Source of the DNA: Streptomyces sp. NRRL S-37
GTDB taxonomy: Bacteria > Actinomycetota > Actinomycetes > Streptomycetales > Streptomycetaceae
DNA length: 64,000 bases
Reading direction: 5' to 3'
Assembly: GCF_000721605.1 (NCBI RefSeq)
Contig: NZ_JOIZ01000004.1
Coordinates: 221,079-285,078 of the forward strand
The notes below the pieces were generated by a model. It searched no databases. It had not been told where the DNA came from and saw only the letters and a list, made by a program, of their open reading frames with translations. Of the stretch, positions 39,203 through 47,511 are shown piece by piece. How positions within the stretch are numbered: position 1 is the first letter of the stretch; each line of letters opens with the position of its first letter. A program made the position numbers and the translations under genes.

Positions 39203-40315
39203 ATGAGCACGGCACAGTCACCCCAGCCCGAGGACACGGCATCCCCGCCCGGCGCGGACGTACGTTCCCCGGCACCGTCACCCGACCGGACCGAGTGGAC
39301 GCGCAGACTCCTGACCGGCCTCACCGCCGGCCTCGCCGTCTGGGGCGTCGCCGCACTGCTGAGCCCCGGGGCCGGAGCGCTCCGGCAGCTGGCCGCCGCC
39401 GCGCTCTGCGCCGCCGCCACGGTGGCCGTCCCCTCCCTCCTCGCCCGGGACCGGGGACCCGACGAACAGGCCCTGCGCACCCAGAGCGTCCTCGCCGAGA
39501 CCGCTGCTACCGTGCGGGACGGCCTGGAGCGGCACGACGCCGACCTGCGGACCGGCCTGGCCCGGCACACCGAGGACATCCGGCAGCTCGTCGAGAGCCG
39601 CCTCCCCCAGCCGGCCCCGCCCCCCGAGTCCTACCCGCCGCTCGACCGCGTCCGCACCGACGGCGTACCGGAACTGGCCGAGCGCTTCGCCGAGGCCCTC
39701 GCACCCGGACCGTCGATCCTCCACACGTTCGTCCGCCTGGAGATGCAGCGGGTGATCGGCCACATGGCGGCGCTCACCAGCATGAGCGTGGAGTGCCACG
39801 GCGAGAACCACGACTGGATGCTCAGCCTCACCCACGCCGCGGAGCGCTCCGTCGACGCCATCAGCACCTCCGTCGACCGCGAGTTCTGGAACAGCGAGCC
39901 CGCCAGCCGCTACCTCGACGCCCAGCGGGAGGCGATCGAGGAACACGGGGTGCCGGTACGGCGGCTGTTCCTGCTGGCGAGCGCGCGCGAACTCGACGAC
40001 CGGCTGCTGCGGCTGTGCGACGAACAGCAGGCGCTGCGCATCGAGGTCCGGGTGGCGGTGCTGCCCGAACTGCCGCCGCACCTCCAGCGCGGCACCACCG
40101 ACGACTTCATCGTCTACGACGAGGAGGTCTCCTTCGAGATCGAGCAGGACCTGCGCGACGTCAACGTCAGGACCCGGCTCATCGCGCGACGCGACCACGT
40201 CCAGGACCGGATGAAACGCTTCCGGGAACTGTGGGAGGCGGGCATGAGCATCCGCGAACTGGAGGTACGGGTCGACGACGAGGAGGACGGCACCTGGATG
40301 GTCGACCGGGCGTAG
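39203..40315 (+). CDS. Membrane-anchored protein with PLD-like C-terminal domain
   Basis: A 370-aa protein with a hydrophilic N-terminal tail of about 33 residues and two close membrane segments (LLTGLTAGLAVWGVAALLS and LRQLAAAALCAAATVAVPSLL). A coiled-coil-like linker follows (residues 90-135). A cytosolic domain reads HAAERSVDAISTSVDREFWN, then VPVRRLFLLAS, ending MKRFRELWEAG. This last part resembles inactive phospholipase D-fold domains of actinobacterial regulatory proteins; no HxKxxxxD motif is present. A GGGGGGAGAAG ribosome site lies upstream. It follows the SCO2521-type gene by 81 bases and may anchor that system to the membrane (inference). Confidence 0.75.
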   Translation: MSTAQSPQPEDTASPPGADVRSPAPSPDRTEWTRRLLTGLTAGLAVWGVAALLSPGAGALRQLAAAALCAAATVAVPSLLARDRGPDEQALRTQSVLAETAATVRDGLERHDADLRTGLARHTEDIRQLVESRLPQPAPPPESYPPLDRVRTDGVPELAERFAEALAPGPSILHTFVRLEMQRVIGHMAALTSMSVECHGENHDWMLSLTHAAERSVDAISTSVDREFWNSEPASRYLDAQREAIEEHGVPVRRLFLLASARELDDRLLRLCDEQQALRIEVRVAVLPELPPHLQRGTTDDFIVYDEEVSFEIEQDLRDVNVRTRLIARRDHVQDRMKRFRELWEAGMSIRELEVRVDDEEDGTWMVDRA

Positions 40316-40322
40316 CCTCCGG

Positions 40323-40348
40323 GCGGTTACTCCCGGGGGAGTAACCGC
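40323..40348. terminator. Strong hairpin after the 33.6-40.3 kb unit
   Basis: GCGGTTACTCCC (40323-40334) and GGGAGTAACCGC (40337-40348) form a perfect 12-base stem. It begins eight bases after the membrane-protein stop and probably ends the unit. The same palindrome lies upstream of the mmpL stub and could instead be a repressor operator. Confidence 0.65.
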
Positions 40349-40467
40349 GCCCCCGTGCCGCCCCACGCAGTACTCCGCGACTCGATCCCACGTCCGACGA
40401 CCCGCGCCCCTTCCGCCGGGAGTCTGGGAACCGACCCAGACACCCGACCGGAGGGGAGCCCCGACTC

Positions 40468-40650
40468 ATGGGGGACGCAAGGACACACGCACGGCGACGG
40501 CGCCTCGTGCCCTGGGCGGTGGTCGGGCTGTGGCTGGCCGCGCTCGTGCTCGTCGGACCGCTCGCCGGCACGTTCGGCGAGGTCCAGCAGAACCGGGCCG
40601 TCGACTACCTGCCCGACAGCGCCGACTCCACTCAGGTGGCCCGTATCCAG
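40468..40650 (+). pseudogene. Truncated MMPL-family transporter (first 61 codons only)
   Basis: A good ribosome site (GGAGGGGAG at 40450-40458) and ATG 40468 start a protein whose first 61 residues are typical of MMPL exporters: a basic start, the membrane helix LVPWAVVGLWLAALVLVGPL, and YLPDSADSTQVARIQ. After codon 61 the similarity stops; the frame runs on to 41094 but reads only as the complement of the next gene. About 650 codons and all other membrane helices of a normal MMPL protein are missing. The break near 40650 marks a deletion or insertion end. Confidence 0.75.
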
Positions 40651-40695
40651 CGAGTCGGGGCTGGTGGCACCGGGGAGTCCGTGAGCCGGCAGGTT

Positions 40696-41016
40696 TTAGA
40701 GCGTGTGGTGCAGCCACCGCTGAACGGTGCTGTTGATGCTGCCGGACAGGGCGCTCAGACTCTCGATGGCCTCACGGTCCTCGGGCCGGGGCGGGATACC
40801 GGCGGCGGTCAAGGCGGCGTGAAGCTCCAGCCGACGCCGGTCGCGCGGGGCGATTCCGGTGCCGAGCCGGTCGGCCGGGTTGGGCGGGGCCAGCAGGTAG
40901 TCGCTCTCCGGCTGTCCGGCGGCCGCAGGCCACCAGCGGGCGGCCGTGCCGTCCGCGACGGCGTAGGGGTCGACGAAGGCATGGTTCGGGCCGTACTCGA
41001 AAGCAGTCGCGGTCAT
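40696..41016 (-). CDS. Small hypothetical protein
   Basis: A 106-aa hydrophilic protein that I do not recognise. It has several acidic and Trp/Pro-rich stretches (ARWWPAAAGQPESDYLLAPP) and a C-terminal helix (REAIESLSALSGSINSTVQRW). GAGGAGA stands six bases before ATG 41016, which supports a real gene. It sits directly beside the broken end of the mmpL stub, so it may have arrived with the rearrangement. Confidence 0.6.
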   Translation of the reverse strand: MTATAFEYGPNHAFVDPYAVADGTAARWWPAAAGQPESDYLLAPPNPADRLGTGIAPRDRRRLELHAALTAAGIPPRPEDREAIESLSALSGSINSTVQRWLHHTL

Positions 41017-41189
41017 GTCGGTCTCCTCACCAAGGGGTGTCGGTTCTGCAGGACAGGAGCCGGGTCGTGGGCGCTCCGGTTGCGACCGTGGTGAAACGTC
41101 ACGCCAACGGAGTCATCGGCATCTCATCGGCCGGTCGGATGAACGCTTCTGAGGACCTTCGACGCCGCCTGCTCCGACCGCCCCGCCCG

Positions 41190-41741
41190 TCACGCAGTTC
41201 GCCTGTGTCCCAGTAGACGTGCCTGTTCGCTTTTGAGCCGGGTGAACCGGTCATGGATGTACTCCTTGAGCTCCTGGCCGGGGAAGGATATGAGGGACAG
41301 GTGTTCCTCGTAGTTGCCCTGGGCCCAGCGTGCGGCCGTGATCTCGTAGCCCGAGACATGGGCGCACAGTTGGAGCAGCGCTTCGGGCATCTCCTCTTCG
41401 ATGAGGAGGTCGGTCTTGGTGACCACCACGTCACGCATGGCCTGGATGTTGGGGATGAAGATGGTGCTGGCCCAGGTGCGCCACTCCGTGAGTTCCTGCT
41501 CGGTAGGGGGTGTGTCGCGGTAGAAGGGACCGCCACCGTCGGCGCGGGAGTACTTCTCCGAGAAGGCCTCGTAGGTACGGCTGTTGGCCTCCATCAGGGC
41601 GAACAGCGGCCCGTAGAAGTCGCTCAGCTGCTGGTTGACGCGGGTGAGCCGGGCCTGCCTCTGGGTAAGGCGCACTCCGTTCAGGTAGGTCGCGAGATAG
41701 CCGATGAACGCCAGCCCGACGGTCACGATCACTGTAGCCAT
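41190..41741 (-). CDS. Membrane-anchored hypothetical protein
   Basis: A 183-aa protein with one N-terminal membrane helix (VIVTVGLAFIGYLATYLNGV) followed by a basic, coiled-coil-like stretch (RLTQRQARLTRVNQQLSDF) and a helical cytosolic domain containing YGPLFALMEANSRTYEAF and RWAQGNYEEHLSLISFPG. ATG 41741 puts the helix at the start; the longer frame adds 42 low-complexity residues complementary to the next gene. No function is recognised. The layout is like that of the protein at 53411-53869. Confidence 0.65.
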   Translation of the reverse strand: MATVIVTVGLAFIGYLATYLNGVRLTQRQARLTRVNQQLSDFYGPLFALMEANSRTYEAFSEKYSRADGGGPFYRDTPPTEQELTEWRTWASTIFIPNIQAMRDVVVTKTDLLIEEEMPEALLQLCAHVSGYEITAARWAQGNYEEHLSLISFPGQELKEYIHDRFTRLKSEQARLLGHRRTA

Positions 41742-41766
41742 GACGGGTGATGCTAGGGGCTCCTCT

Positions 41767-43248
41767 TCAGCGGCAGTACGTGTCCTGCCGGGGCCGGTCA
41801 CCGGTGGCGAGGAAGCGGGAGACCGTGCGGTCGCCGCACTCGTTGCCGTTGGCGAGGTAGGCGTCATGGCCGGTGGAGTTCACGGTGACCATGACCGCCC
41901 GCCGGCCGAACGCCTCGCGGAGCTTCCGCGCGCCGCTGAGCGGGGTGGCGACGTCCCGTTCGTTCTGGATCAGGAGGATGTCGGACGGTCCCCGGCCGGT
42001 GATCCGCACGGGTGCCTCACGGGGCGGGTAGGGCCAGGCGGCGCACGGCATCACGTTGCGCGGCATCCCGGCGGTGAGCGGGTACTTGGCGCGACTCTCC
42101 GCGACGCCCTTCTCGTACACGGCGGCCGACCTGGGCCAGGCCACGTCGTTGCAGAGCGTCCCCACGCCGACAGCGGTCACGTTCTGCAGCACCGACTCCG
42201 GCGGGGCGGACGGCGCGGGCGGTACGGTGCCCTGCCGGGCGGCCAGCATCAGCTTGGCGAGGGCCGGGTAACTGCTCGGCCGGTAGAGGCTGTCCAGCAG
42301 GGTCTGGCGCAGGACGTTGCCGTTCAGCTCCTCCGGGTTGGCGCCGGGCCAGGGGAGCGGCTCACGGTCGAGACGGGCGGCGAGCCGCAGGAACAGCGGA
42401 CGCACCTCGGCGGCCATGTCCGCAATGCGGTCCGGGTTGCCGGGCGCCGACGCCCACGCCGCGAAGTGCGGGAACGTGTCCTCGACACCCCGCTCGTGTC
42501 CGGCGAGCCAGGCGCGGGCCACCCGGGTGGGGTCGGGGTCGTCGTTGCTGTCCAGCACGATCCGGTCCGTGCGGTGCGGGAACAGCTGGCTGTAGACGGC
42601 TCCGACGTACGTCCCGTACGAGACACCCCACGCGGAGATCTTCCGTTCGCCGAGCGCGGCCCGGAGGCGGTCGAGGTCGCGGGCGTTGTCGCGTGTGCTG
42701 ATGTGGCGGATCAGCTCACCGGCGTTGCGGACGCAGGTGGTCGAGATGCGCTCGGCGGTGGCGATGTTCCCGTCGATCGAGCCGTCCGGCGCGGGCCAGG
42801 GGCGCAGCTTGGAGGTGGCGAGGTCGGCGCGGTCCAGCCCGCAGTCGACGGAGGTGGAGGGGGAGACGCTGCGGGGTGCGAAGCCGATCAGGTCGTACTG
42901 GTCGCGGACCCGCTGGGGGAGCTTCTGCCCTTTGCCGGAGGGGTCGTCGAGACTGGAGCCGCCTGGTCCCCCGGGGATGAGGAAGAGGGTGCCGCGGCGG
43001 GACGCGGGGTTCTCGGCGGGGATACGGGAGACGGCGAGGGAGATCTGCGGGCCGTCGGGGTCGGCGTGGTCCATGGGGACCCGGAGGGTGGCGCACTCCT
43101 GGCGGGGGTCGGCGCCGGTCGTGTCCGCGCAGGGTCCCCAGGCGAGGGACGCGGGTACGGCCTGGGCGGTCAGGGGTGGGAGCAGGGCGACGAGGAGGGC
43201 GGCGGGTACGGCGGTGAGGGCGAGGGTGCGTGATGTGGTCAGCGACAT
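41767..43248 (-). CDS. Secreted alpha/beta hydrolase (tripeptidyl aminopeptidase-like)
   Basis: A 493-aa exported hydrolase of the Streptomyces SlpD/tripeptidyl aminopeptidase group. A signal peptide (SLTTSRTLALTAVPAALLVA, cleaved after an AQA) is followed by the WGPCADT N-terminus of the mature family. The oxyanion-side LIPGGPGGSS, the nucleophile Ser in GVSYGTYVG, the Asp in NERDVATP and the His in STGHDAYL form a complete triad. The C-terminal part is the TAP-like domain. It probably cleaves N-terminal peptides outside the cell. ATG 43248 fits the signal peptide. Confidence 0.9.
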   Translation of the reverse strand: MSLTTSRTLALTAVPAALLVALLPPLTAQAVPASLAWGPCADTTGADPRQECATLRVPMDHADPDGPQISLAVSRIPAENPASRRGTLFLIPGGPGGSSLDDPSGKGQKLPQRVRDQYDLIGFAPRSVSPSTSVDCGLDRADLATSKLRPWPAPDGSIDGNIATAERISTTCVRNAGELIRHISTRDNARDLDRLRAALGERKISAWGVSYGTYVGAVYSQLFPHRTDRIVLDSNDDPDPTRVARAWLAGHERGVEDTFPHFAAWASAPGNPDRIADMAAEVRPLFLRLAARLDREPLPWPGANPEELNGNVLRQTLLDSLYRPSSYPALAKLMLAARQGTVPPAPSAPPESVLQNVTAVGVGTLCNDVAWPRSAAVYEKGVAESRAKYPLTAGMPRNVMPCAAWPYPPREAPVRITGRGPSDILLIQNERDVATPLSGARKLREAFGRRAVMVTVNSTGHDAYLANGNECGDRTVSRFLATGDRPRQDTYCR

Positions 43249-43388
43249 GCCCACGAGCCTCGCGGCGACTCGCCCCCGCTCCCATCCGGGCAACGGGCGG
43301 ATTTCTACGGGGGTTTACCCCAGGGTGCGCTGACCAGTGGACCGACGGTGCGTGTGAACTCCGGCCAGGAACACGCCCCGGCCGACGG

Positions 43389-44102
43389 TCACGCCCCGAC
43401 CGGCGTCCAGTACGGTCCCTGGGTCGCCTTCAGCCGCTGAAGGGCTGTCAGCCGTACCGCGAACAGCACAGCGGCGCCGGCGGTGACGGCGTACAGGAGG
43501 TCGACGGCGAGGTACAGCGTCACGGCGTCGCTGAGCCCGGTGAGCGAGTCGGTCATGTCGAGGCGTGCGGAGGCGTACCGGCCGAGCAGGACCGTTCCGA
43601 CGAACAGGGTCCACCACAGGTTCACCGGCCACGTCGGCACCCGGTGCGATTCCCCCTCGGTCGGCAGCGGTGTGCAGGCACCCCACATGTCGACCGCGAC
43701 GCGGTACGGCAGCCACAGGTTGGCCACGGGGACGAACCACGCGCCGATCGCCCACCCGGACCCCATGCGGAACCGGTCCGGCGCCAGGGGCCCGGTGCGG
43801 CGGCGCATCAGGAAGAACCAGGTGATGAAGAGCGCCGCGCAGAGCAGGCTCGTGGCCACCTGGACCCGCCCCGCGTTCTCGTACAGCGAGTACGCGGACT
43901 CCAGGTTCGACACGGTCGTGGCGGTCACATCGCCGTCGACCACCGCGCGGAGCCGGACGCCGGTGTACACGGCGAACAGGTCGCCGAGCGCGGCGGCCGC
44001 GAACGCCGCCACCACGGCGATGAGGAGGCCGTGTGGAGCGAGTGGCGGAGTGTTGCCGGGCAGCGGTGGACGCGGGCTGAGCCCATCCTTGGATGTGAGC
44101 AT
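43389..44102 (-). CDS. DUF4328 membrane protein
   Basis: A 237-aa integral membrane protein with about six hydrophobic segments. The family hallmark GWAIGAWFVPVANLWLPYRV lies near residue 125, followed by VNLWWTLFVGTVLLGR. DUF4328 proteins are common in Streptomyces and have no established role. The N-terminus is Pro-rich and cytosolic. It is a single gene with no obvious operon partner. Confidence 0.85.
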   Translation of the reverse strand: MLTSKDGLSPRPPLPGNTPPLAPHGLLIAVVAAFAAAALGDLFAVYTGVRLRAVVDGDVTATTVSNLESAYSLYENAGRVQVATSLLCAALFITWFFLMRRRTGPLAPDRFRMGSGWAIGAWFVPVANLWLPYRVAVDMWGACTPLPTEGESHRVPTWPVNLWWTLFVGTVLLGRYASARLDMTDSLTGLSDAVTLYLAVDLLYAVTAGAAVLFAVRLTALQRLKATQGPYWTPVGA

Positions 44103-44220
44103 GATGACGGCCCCCCACGGGCGGTAGAACGGAGATCACCCGCGGAAGATCGCGCGCGGACGCACGATACGTCGGACGGCGAGTAGCCGTCCACGTCAAT
44201 TAGCCTGTGACCAGGGCCTC

Positions 44221-44490
44221 TTAGCGACCGATGCCGCCTATGAACTCCGCCCAGGCCACCGGCCCGACGACGATCACCGGACCGCCGTCCACCTTGCTGT
44301 CCCGGACGGGGACGACGCCGGGGAGTCCGGCGGCGACTTCGACGCAGTCCTCGCCGCCGCTGTACGTGCTCTTGCGCCAGCGTGCGGCGCCGGGGAAGTC
44401 ATACGCGACTTCGACACAGGCCTCGCCGCCGTCACCGCCGCTGTAGCTGCTCTTGCGCCAGCCTGCGTTGCTCAGGTCGAACTCGCGCAT
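44221..44490 (-). CDS. DUF397 protein with two repeats
   Basis: An 89-aa protein built from two DUF397 units, WRKSSYSGGDGGEACVEVA and WRKSTYSGGEDCVEVAAG, then the usual VPVRDSKVDGGPVI end. It overlaps the end of the XRE regulator gene by 19 bases on the same strand. In Streptomyces, XRE/DUF5753 regulators paired with DUF397 proteins (the WhiJ-type pairs) influence development, the small protein modulating the DNA-binding one. The doubling of the repeat is a variation of the usual single unit. Confidence 0.88.
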   Translation of the reverse strand: MREFDLSNAGWRKSSYSGGDGGEACVEVAYDFPGAARWRKSTYSGGEDCVEVAAGLPGVVPVRDSKVDGGPVIVVGPVAWAEFIGGIGR

Positions 44491-45305
44491 CGTCTGTAGT
44501 CCTCCGCAGCCGACTCGATCAGGGGCAGGGACGCCTCCGACGACAGCGCGGCGGCCCTGATGTGATCGTAGGACGCCCGGATTCGCTTCACCAGCGCCGG
44601 TTCGTCCAGCAGGCTGCCCGAAAACACGCCCTCTGTATAGACGGTCGGTGGCGCGTCCTCGAACTCCATGAGCCACATCATCTTGCCCATGGCCGGGTGC
44701 GCCCCTGCGGAGAACGGGAGCACCTGGAGCAGCACCTTGCGCTCGCGCGCCATGGCCGCGATGTGGTCCAGTTGGTGCGCCATGACCGCCGGACCGCCCA
44801 CGGGGACGCGCAGTGCCGTCTCGTGCAGCACCACCCAATACACGGGCCGTGTGGCGTCCTTGAGGACCCGCGTCCGCTCCATCCGGCCCTTGATGAGTTC
44901 TTCGATGTACTCGTCGGCGGCGAACGGATTGCCCGCCAGGAACATCGCCTGTGCGTACTCCCGTGTTTGCAGGAGCCCTGGGATCACAGCCGGCGCGTAC
45001 TCGCAGATTTCCGTCGCCAGCCGTTCCAGTTCGGCCGCGTGCGCGAAGTACTCCGTATAGGTCTGATCCTTGATGAGCTTGCGCCACATCCGCTCGAAAA
45101 TACCGTCGGTTTGCAGCGCGTCGTCGATCCGCTGGGCCACATCCAATTGTGGCTTACGAATCGCCTGTTCGAACTGGCCGATGTAGCCGCCCGACACGAA
45201 CACGCGCGTACCCAGATCCACCTGCGTGAACCCCGCGTCCTCGCGCCGGCGCTTCAGTTCCGCGCCGAAGAACTCCCACGCCGCTTGACGTGAACCGTTG
45301 GCCAT
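44472..45305 (-). CDS. XRE-family regulator with DUF5753 domain (WhiJ-type)
   Basis: A 277-aa regulator. The N-terminal helix-turn-helix is ELKRRREDAGFTQVDLGTRV followed by VSGGYIGQFEQAIRKPQLD. The C-terminal DUF5753 domain starts near residue 95 (YAPAVIPGLLQTREYAQAMF) and includes RVLKDATRPVYWVVLHETAL. AAGGGGG lies nine bases before ATG 45305. It pairs with the DUF397 gene downstream and is divergent from two tiny genes at 45421-45842; the shared 115-base gap is its likely operator region. Confidence 0.92.
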   Translation of the reverse strand: MANGSRQAAWEFFGAELKRRREDAGFTQVDLGTRVFVSGGYIGQFEQAIRKPQLDVAQRIDDALQTDGIFERMWRKLIKDQTYTEYFAHAAELERLATEICEYAPAVIPGLLQTREYAQAMFLAGNPFAADEYIEELIKGRMERTRVLKDATRPVYWVVLHETALRVPVGGPAVMAHQLDHIAAMARERKVLLQVLPFSAGAHPAMGKMMWLMEFEDAPPTVYTEGVFSGSLLDEPALVKRIRASYDHIRAAALSSEASLPLIESAAEDYRRCASST

Positions 45306-45420
45306 AACCAACCCCCTTGTGCTGACTCGCACTTGTAGAGCGCGAGCCCCTCCCGAGTGTAGACACGGAATGTCACCCTTGGGGTACGAAGAGTGAAAGC
45401 CGAAAGGAAAGGGGAGCACG

Positions 45421-45630
45421 GTGAAGGCACGACACTCGGCGCTCTGCGTCGAAGAAGCGGAGGAAGTGGTGAAGGAATTGCGGGCGGCGCTCGCGAAGGC
45501 CGGAATTTCCCTGCCGTCACTGGGGATGGACCCGGTGAGTCTTGCGCGGGAGGCGCCCTGTCCGCTCATCGAACTGGGACGGTGTTCGGTGGAGACCGCG
45601 CGGCGGATCGCGGCGGCGGTGATGCGGTGA
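45421..45630 (+). CDS. Small hypothetical protein, XRE/DUF397 neighbourhood
   Basis: A 69-aa helical protein (EEAEEVVKELRAALAKAGIS, then SVETARRIAAAVMR) starting at GTG 45421 behind GGAAAGGGGAG. It resembles small proteins that accompany XRE/DUF397 pairs in Streptomyces but has no known role. Its stop overlaps the start of the next small gene (GTGA), so the two are coupled. Confidence 0.7.
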   Translation: MKARHSALCVEEAEEVVKELRAALAKAGISLPSLGMDPVSLAREAPCPLIELGRCSVETARRIAAAVMR

Positions 45631-45842
45631 AGCCGCCCGTCGGCGCGTATGTCGTGGACACCAGGACCGAGCGGATCGGCGTCGTCATGGGGCACGAGGG
45701 ACCCTACGTCCAGCTGAGACCGTTCGGCGGCGGCCGGGAGTGGGACGCCGACCCCCGTGCCGTACGGCGCGCCACGCCCGCCGAGCGGTTGCGCGCGGCG
45801 ACGGCGTACGCCAATGCCCGGAGCCGGGGGGAGGTGCCGTGA
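45627..45842 (+). CDS. Small hypothetical protein, XRE/DUF397 neighbourhood
   Basis: A 71-aa protein with a small beta-rich core: VGAYVVDTRTERIGVVMGHE, GPYVQLRPFGGGREWDADP and a basic helical tail. The core reads like a KOW/SH3-type barrel (inference). GTG 45627 overlaps the previous stop. It ends 21 bases before recO on the same strand, yet recO seems to have its own -10 element. Confidence 0.7.
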   Translation: MKPPVGAYVVDTRTERIGVVMGHEGPYVQLRPFGGGREWDADPRAVRRATPAERLRAATAYANARSRGEVP

Positions 45843-45863
45843 ACGTGGGCGACAATGGATGCC

Positions 45864-46610
45864 ATGAGTCTGTTCCGCGACGACGGCATCGTGCTGCGCA
45901 CCCAGAAGCTGGGTGAGGCGGACCGGATCATCACCCTGCTCACGCGCGGTCACGGACGGGTACGCGCGGTGGCGAGGGGCGTGCGCCGGACGAAGTCGAA
46001 GTTCGGTGCGCGCCTCGAACCGTTCTCGCACGTGGACGTGCAGTTCTTCTCGAAGGGGAGCGAGCTGGTCGGGCGCGGCCTGCCGCTGTGCACGCAGAGC
46101 GAGACGATCGCGCCGTACGGTGGCGGGATCGTCACCGACTACGCGCGGTACACGGCCGGAACGGCCATGCTGGAGACGGCGGAGCGGTTCACCGATCACG
46201 AGGGCGAGCCGGCGGTGCAGCAGTACCTGCTGCTGGTCGGGGCCCTGCGGACGCTGGCGAGGGGCGAGCACGCGCCGCATCTCGTGCTCGACGCGTTCCT
46301 GCTGCGCTCCCTCGCCGTCAACGGGTACGCGCCCAGCTTCACCGACTGCGCGAAGTGCGGCATGCCCGGTCCGAACCGGTTCTTCTCGGTCGGGTCGGGC
46401 GGTGTCGTCTGCGCCGACTGCCGGGTGCCCGGCAGCGTCGTACCCTCGCCGCAGGCCTTGGGACTCCTCGGAGCGCTGCTTACGGGAGACTGGGAGACCG
46501 CGGACGCGTGCGAGGCGCGGTACGTCCGGGAGGGGAGCGGGCTGGTGTCCGCCTACCTGCACTGGCATCTGGAGCGCGGGCTGCGCTCGCTGAGGTACGT
46601 CGAGAAGTAA
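45864..46610 (+). CDS. recO: DNA repair protein RecO
   Basis: A 248-aa mediator that helps RecR load RecA on gapped DNA. The OB-fold N-terminus reads MSLFRDDGIVLRTQKLGEAD and TRGHGRVRAVARGVRRTKS. The zinc-binding region is CAKCGMPGP followed by CADCRVPG near residue 180. ATG 45864 follows a GACAAT hexamer (45851-45856) by seven bases; the ATG at 45855 lies within that hexamer and is unlikely to be used. It precedes uppS by 21 bases, the usual actinobacterial order. Confidence 0.95.
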   Translation: MSLFRDDGIVLRTQKLGEADRIITLLTRGHGRVRAVARGVRRTKSKFGARLEPFSHVDVQFFSKGSELVGRGLPLCTQSETIAPYGGGIVTDYARYTAGTAMLETAERFTDHEGEPAVQQYLLLVGALRTLARGEHAPHLVLDAFLLRSLAVNGYAPSFTDCAKCGMPGPNRFFSVGSGGVVCADCRVPGSVVPSPQALGLLGALLTGDWETADACEARYVREGSGLVSAYLHWHLERGLRSLRYVEK

Positions 46611-46631
46611 GCACGAGGAGACGAGAGACAC

Positions 46632-47465
46632 ATGGTGGTACGCGGGTTCCTGGGGCGTCGGCGCCAGGAGTACAGGACGCCGGAACCGCACCCGTCCGGC
46701 GCGCGGCCTCCGAAGATCCCCGGGGAACTGGTCCCGAAGCATGTGGCGATCGTCATGGACGGCAACGGGCGGTGGGCGAAGGAGCGGGGGCTGCCGCGCA
46801 CCGAGGGGCACAAGGTCGGCGCCGAGCGGGTACTGGACGTGCTCCAGGGCGGGATCGAGATGGGGGTCGGCGCGATCTCGCTGTACGCCTTCTCCACCGA
46901 GAACTGGAAGCGGTCGCCGGACGAGGTGCGCTTCCTGATGAACTTCAACCGGGACTTCATCCGCAAGACGCGCGACACGCTCGACGAGCTCGGCATCCGG
47001 GTGCGGTGGGTCGGGCGGATGCCCAAGCTGTGGAAGTCGGTGGCCAAGGAGCTCCAGGTCGCCCAGGAGCAGACGAAGGACAACGACGGGCTGACGCTGT
47101 ACTTCTGCATGAACTACGGCGGGCGGGCGGAGATCGCGGACGCCGCGCAGGCGCTCGCGGAGGACGTGCGGGCCGGGCGGCTCGACCCGTCGAAGGTCGA
47201 CGAGAAGACCCTCCAGAAGTACATGTACTACCCGGACATGCCGGACGTGGACCTGTTCCTGCGGCCCAGCGGGGAGCAGCGCACCTCCAACTACCTCCTC
47301 TGGCAGAGCGCGTACGCCGAGATGGTCTTCCAGGACGTGCTCTGGCCGGACTTCGACCGGCGTGACCTGTGGCGGGCGTGCCTGGAGTTCGCCTCCCGCG
47401 ACCGGCGGTTCGGCGGGGCGATCCCGAACGAGGAGCTGCTGGCCATGGAGGGCAGGCAGGAGTAG
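46632..47465 (+). CDS. uppS: Isoprenyl transferase (undecaprenyl diphosphate synthase family)
   Basis: A 277-aa cis-prenyltransferase that makes the polyprenyl diphosphate carrier for cell-wall synthesis. [20 protein letters not shown] holds the catalytic Asp and the diphosphate-binding residues, [12 protein letters not shown] is the second motif, and [19 protein letters not shown] the Arg-rich third. The basic N-terminal extension is usual in Streptomyces. CACGAGGAGACGAG gives a good ribosome site. It is directly downstream of recO. Confidence 0.95.
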   Translation: MVVRGFLGRRRQEYRTPEPHPSGARPPKIPGELVPKHVAIVMDGNGRWAKERGLPRTEGHKVGAERVLDVLQGGIEMGVGAISLYAFSTENWKRSPDEVRFLMNFNRDFIRKTRDTLDELGIRVRWVGRMPKLWKSVAKELQVAQEQTKDNDGLTLYFCMNYGGRAEIADAAQALAEDVRAGRLDPSKVDEKTLQKYMYYPDMPDVDLFLRPSGEQRTSNYLLWQSAYAEMVFQDVLWPDFDRRDLWRACLEFASRDRRFGGAIPNEELLAMEGRQE

Positions 47466-47511
47466 CCGGCGTTACGATCACGGCTCGTCGCCGAAGGACC
47501 GGGGAGGGGCC

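Noticed and set aside
40651..41094. Continuation of the mmpL reading frame to 41094
   Set aside because: After codon 61 the translation no longer resembles MMPL and mostly complements the small gene at 40696-41016, so it is not counted as a functional 208-aa protein.
41704..43233. 509-codon plus-strand frame opposite the secreted hydrolase
   Set aside because: Shadow of a gene with signal peptide and full catalytic triad.
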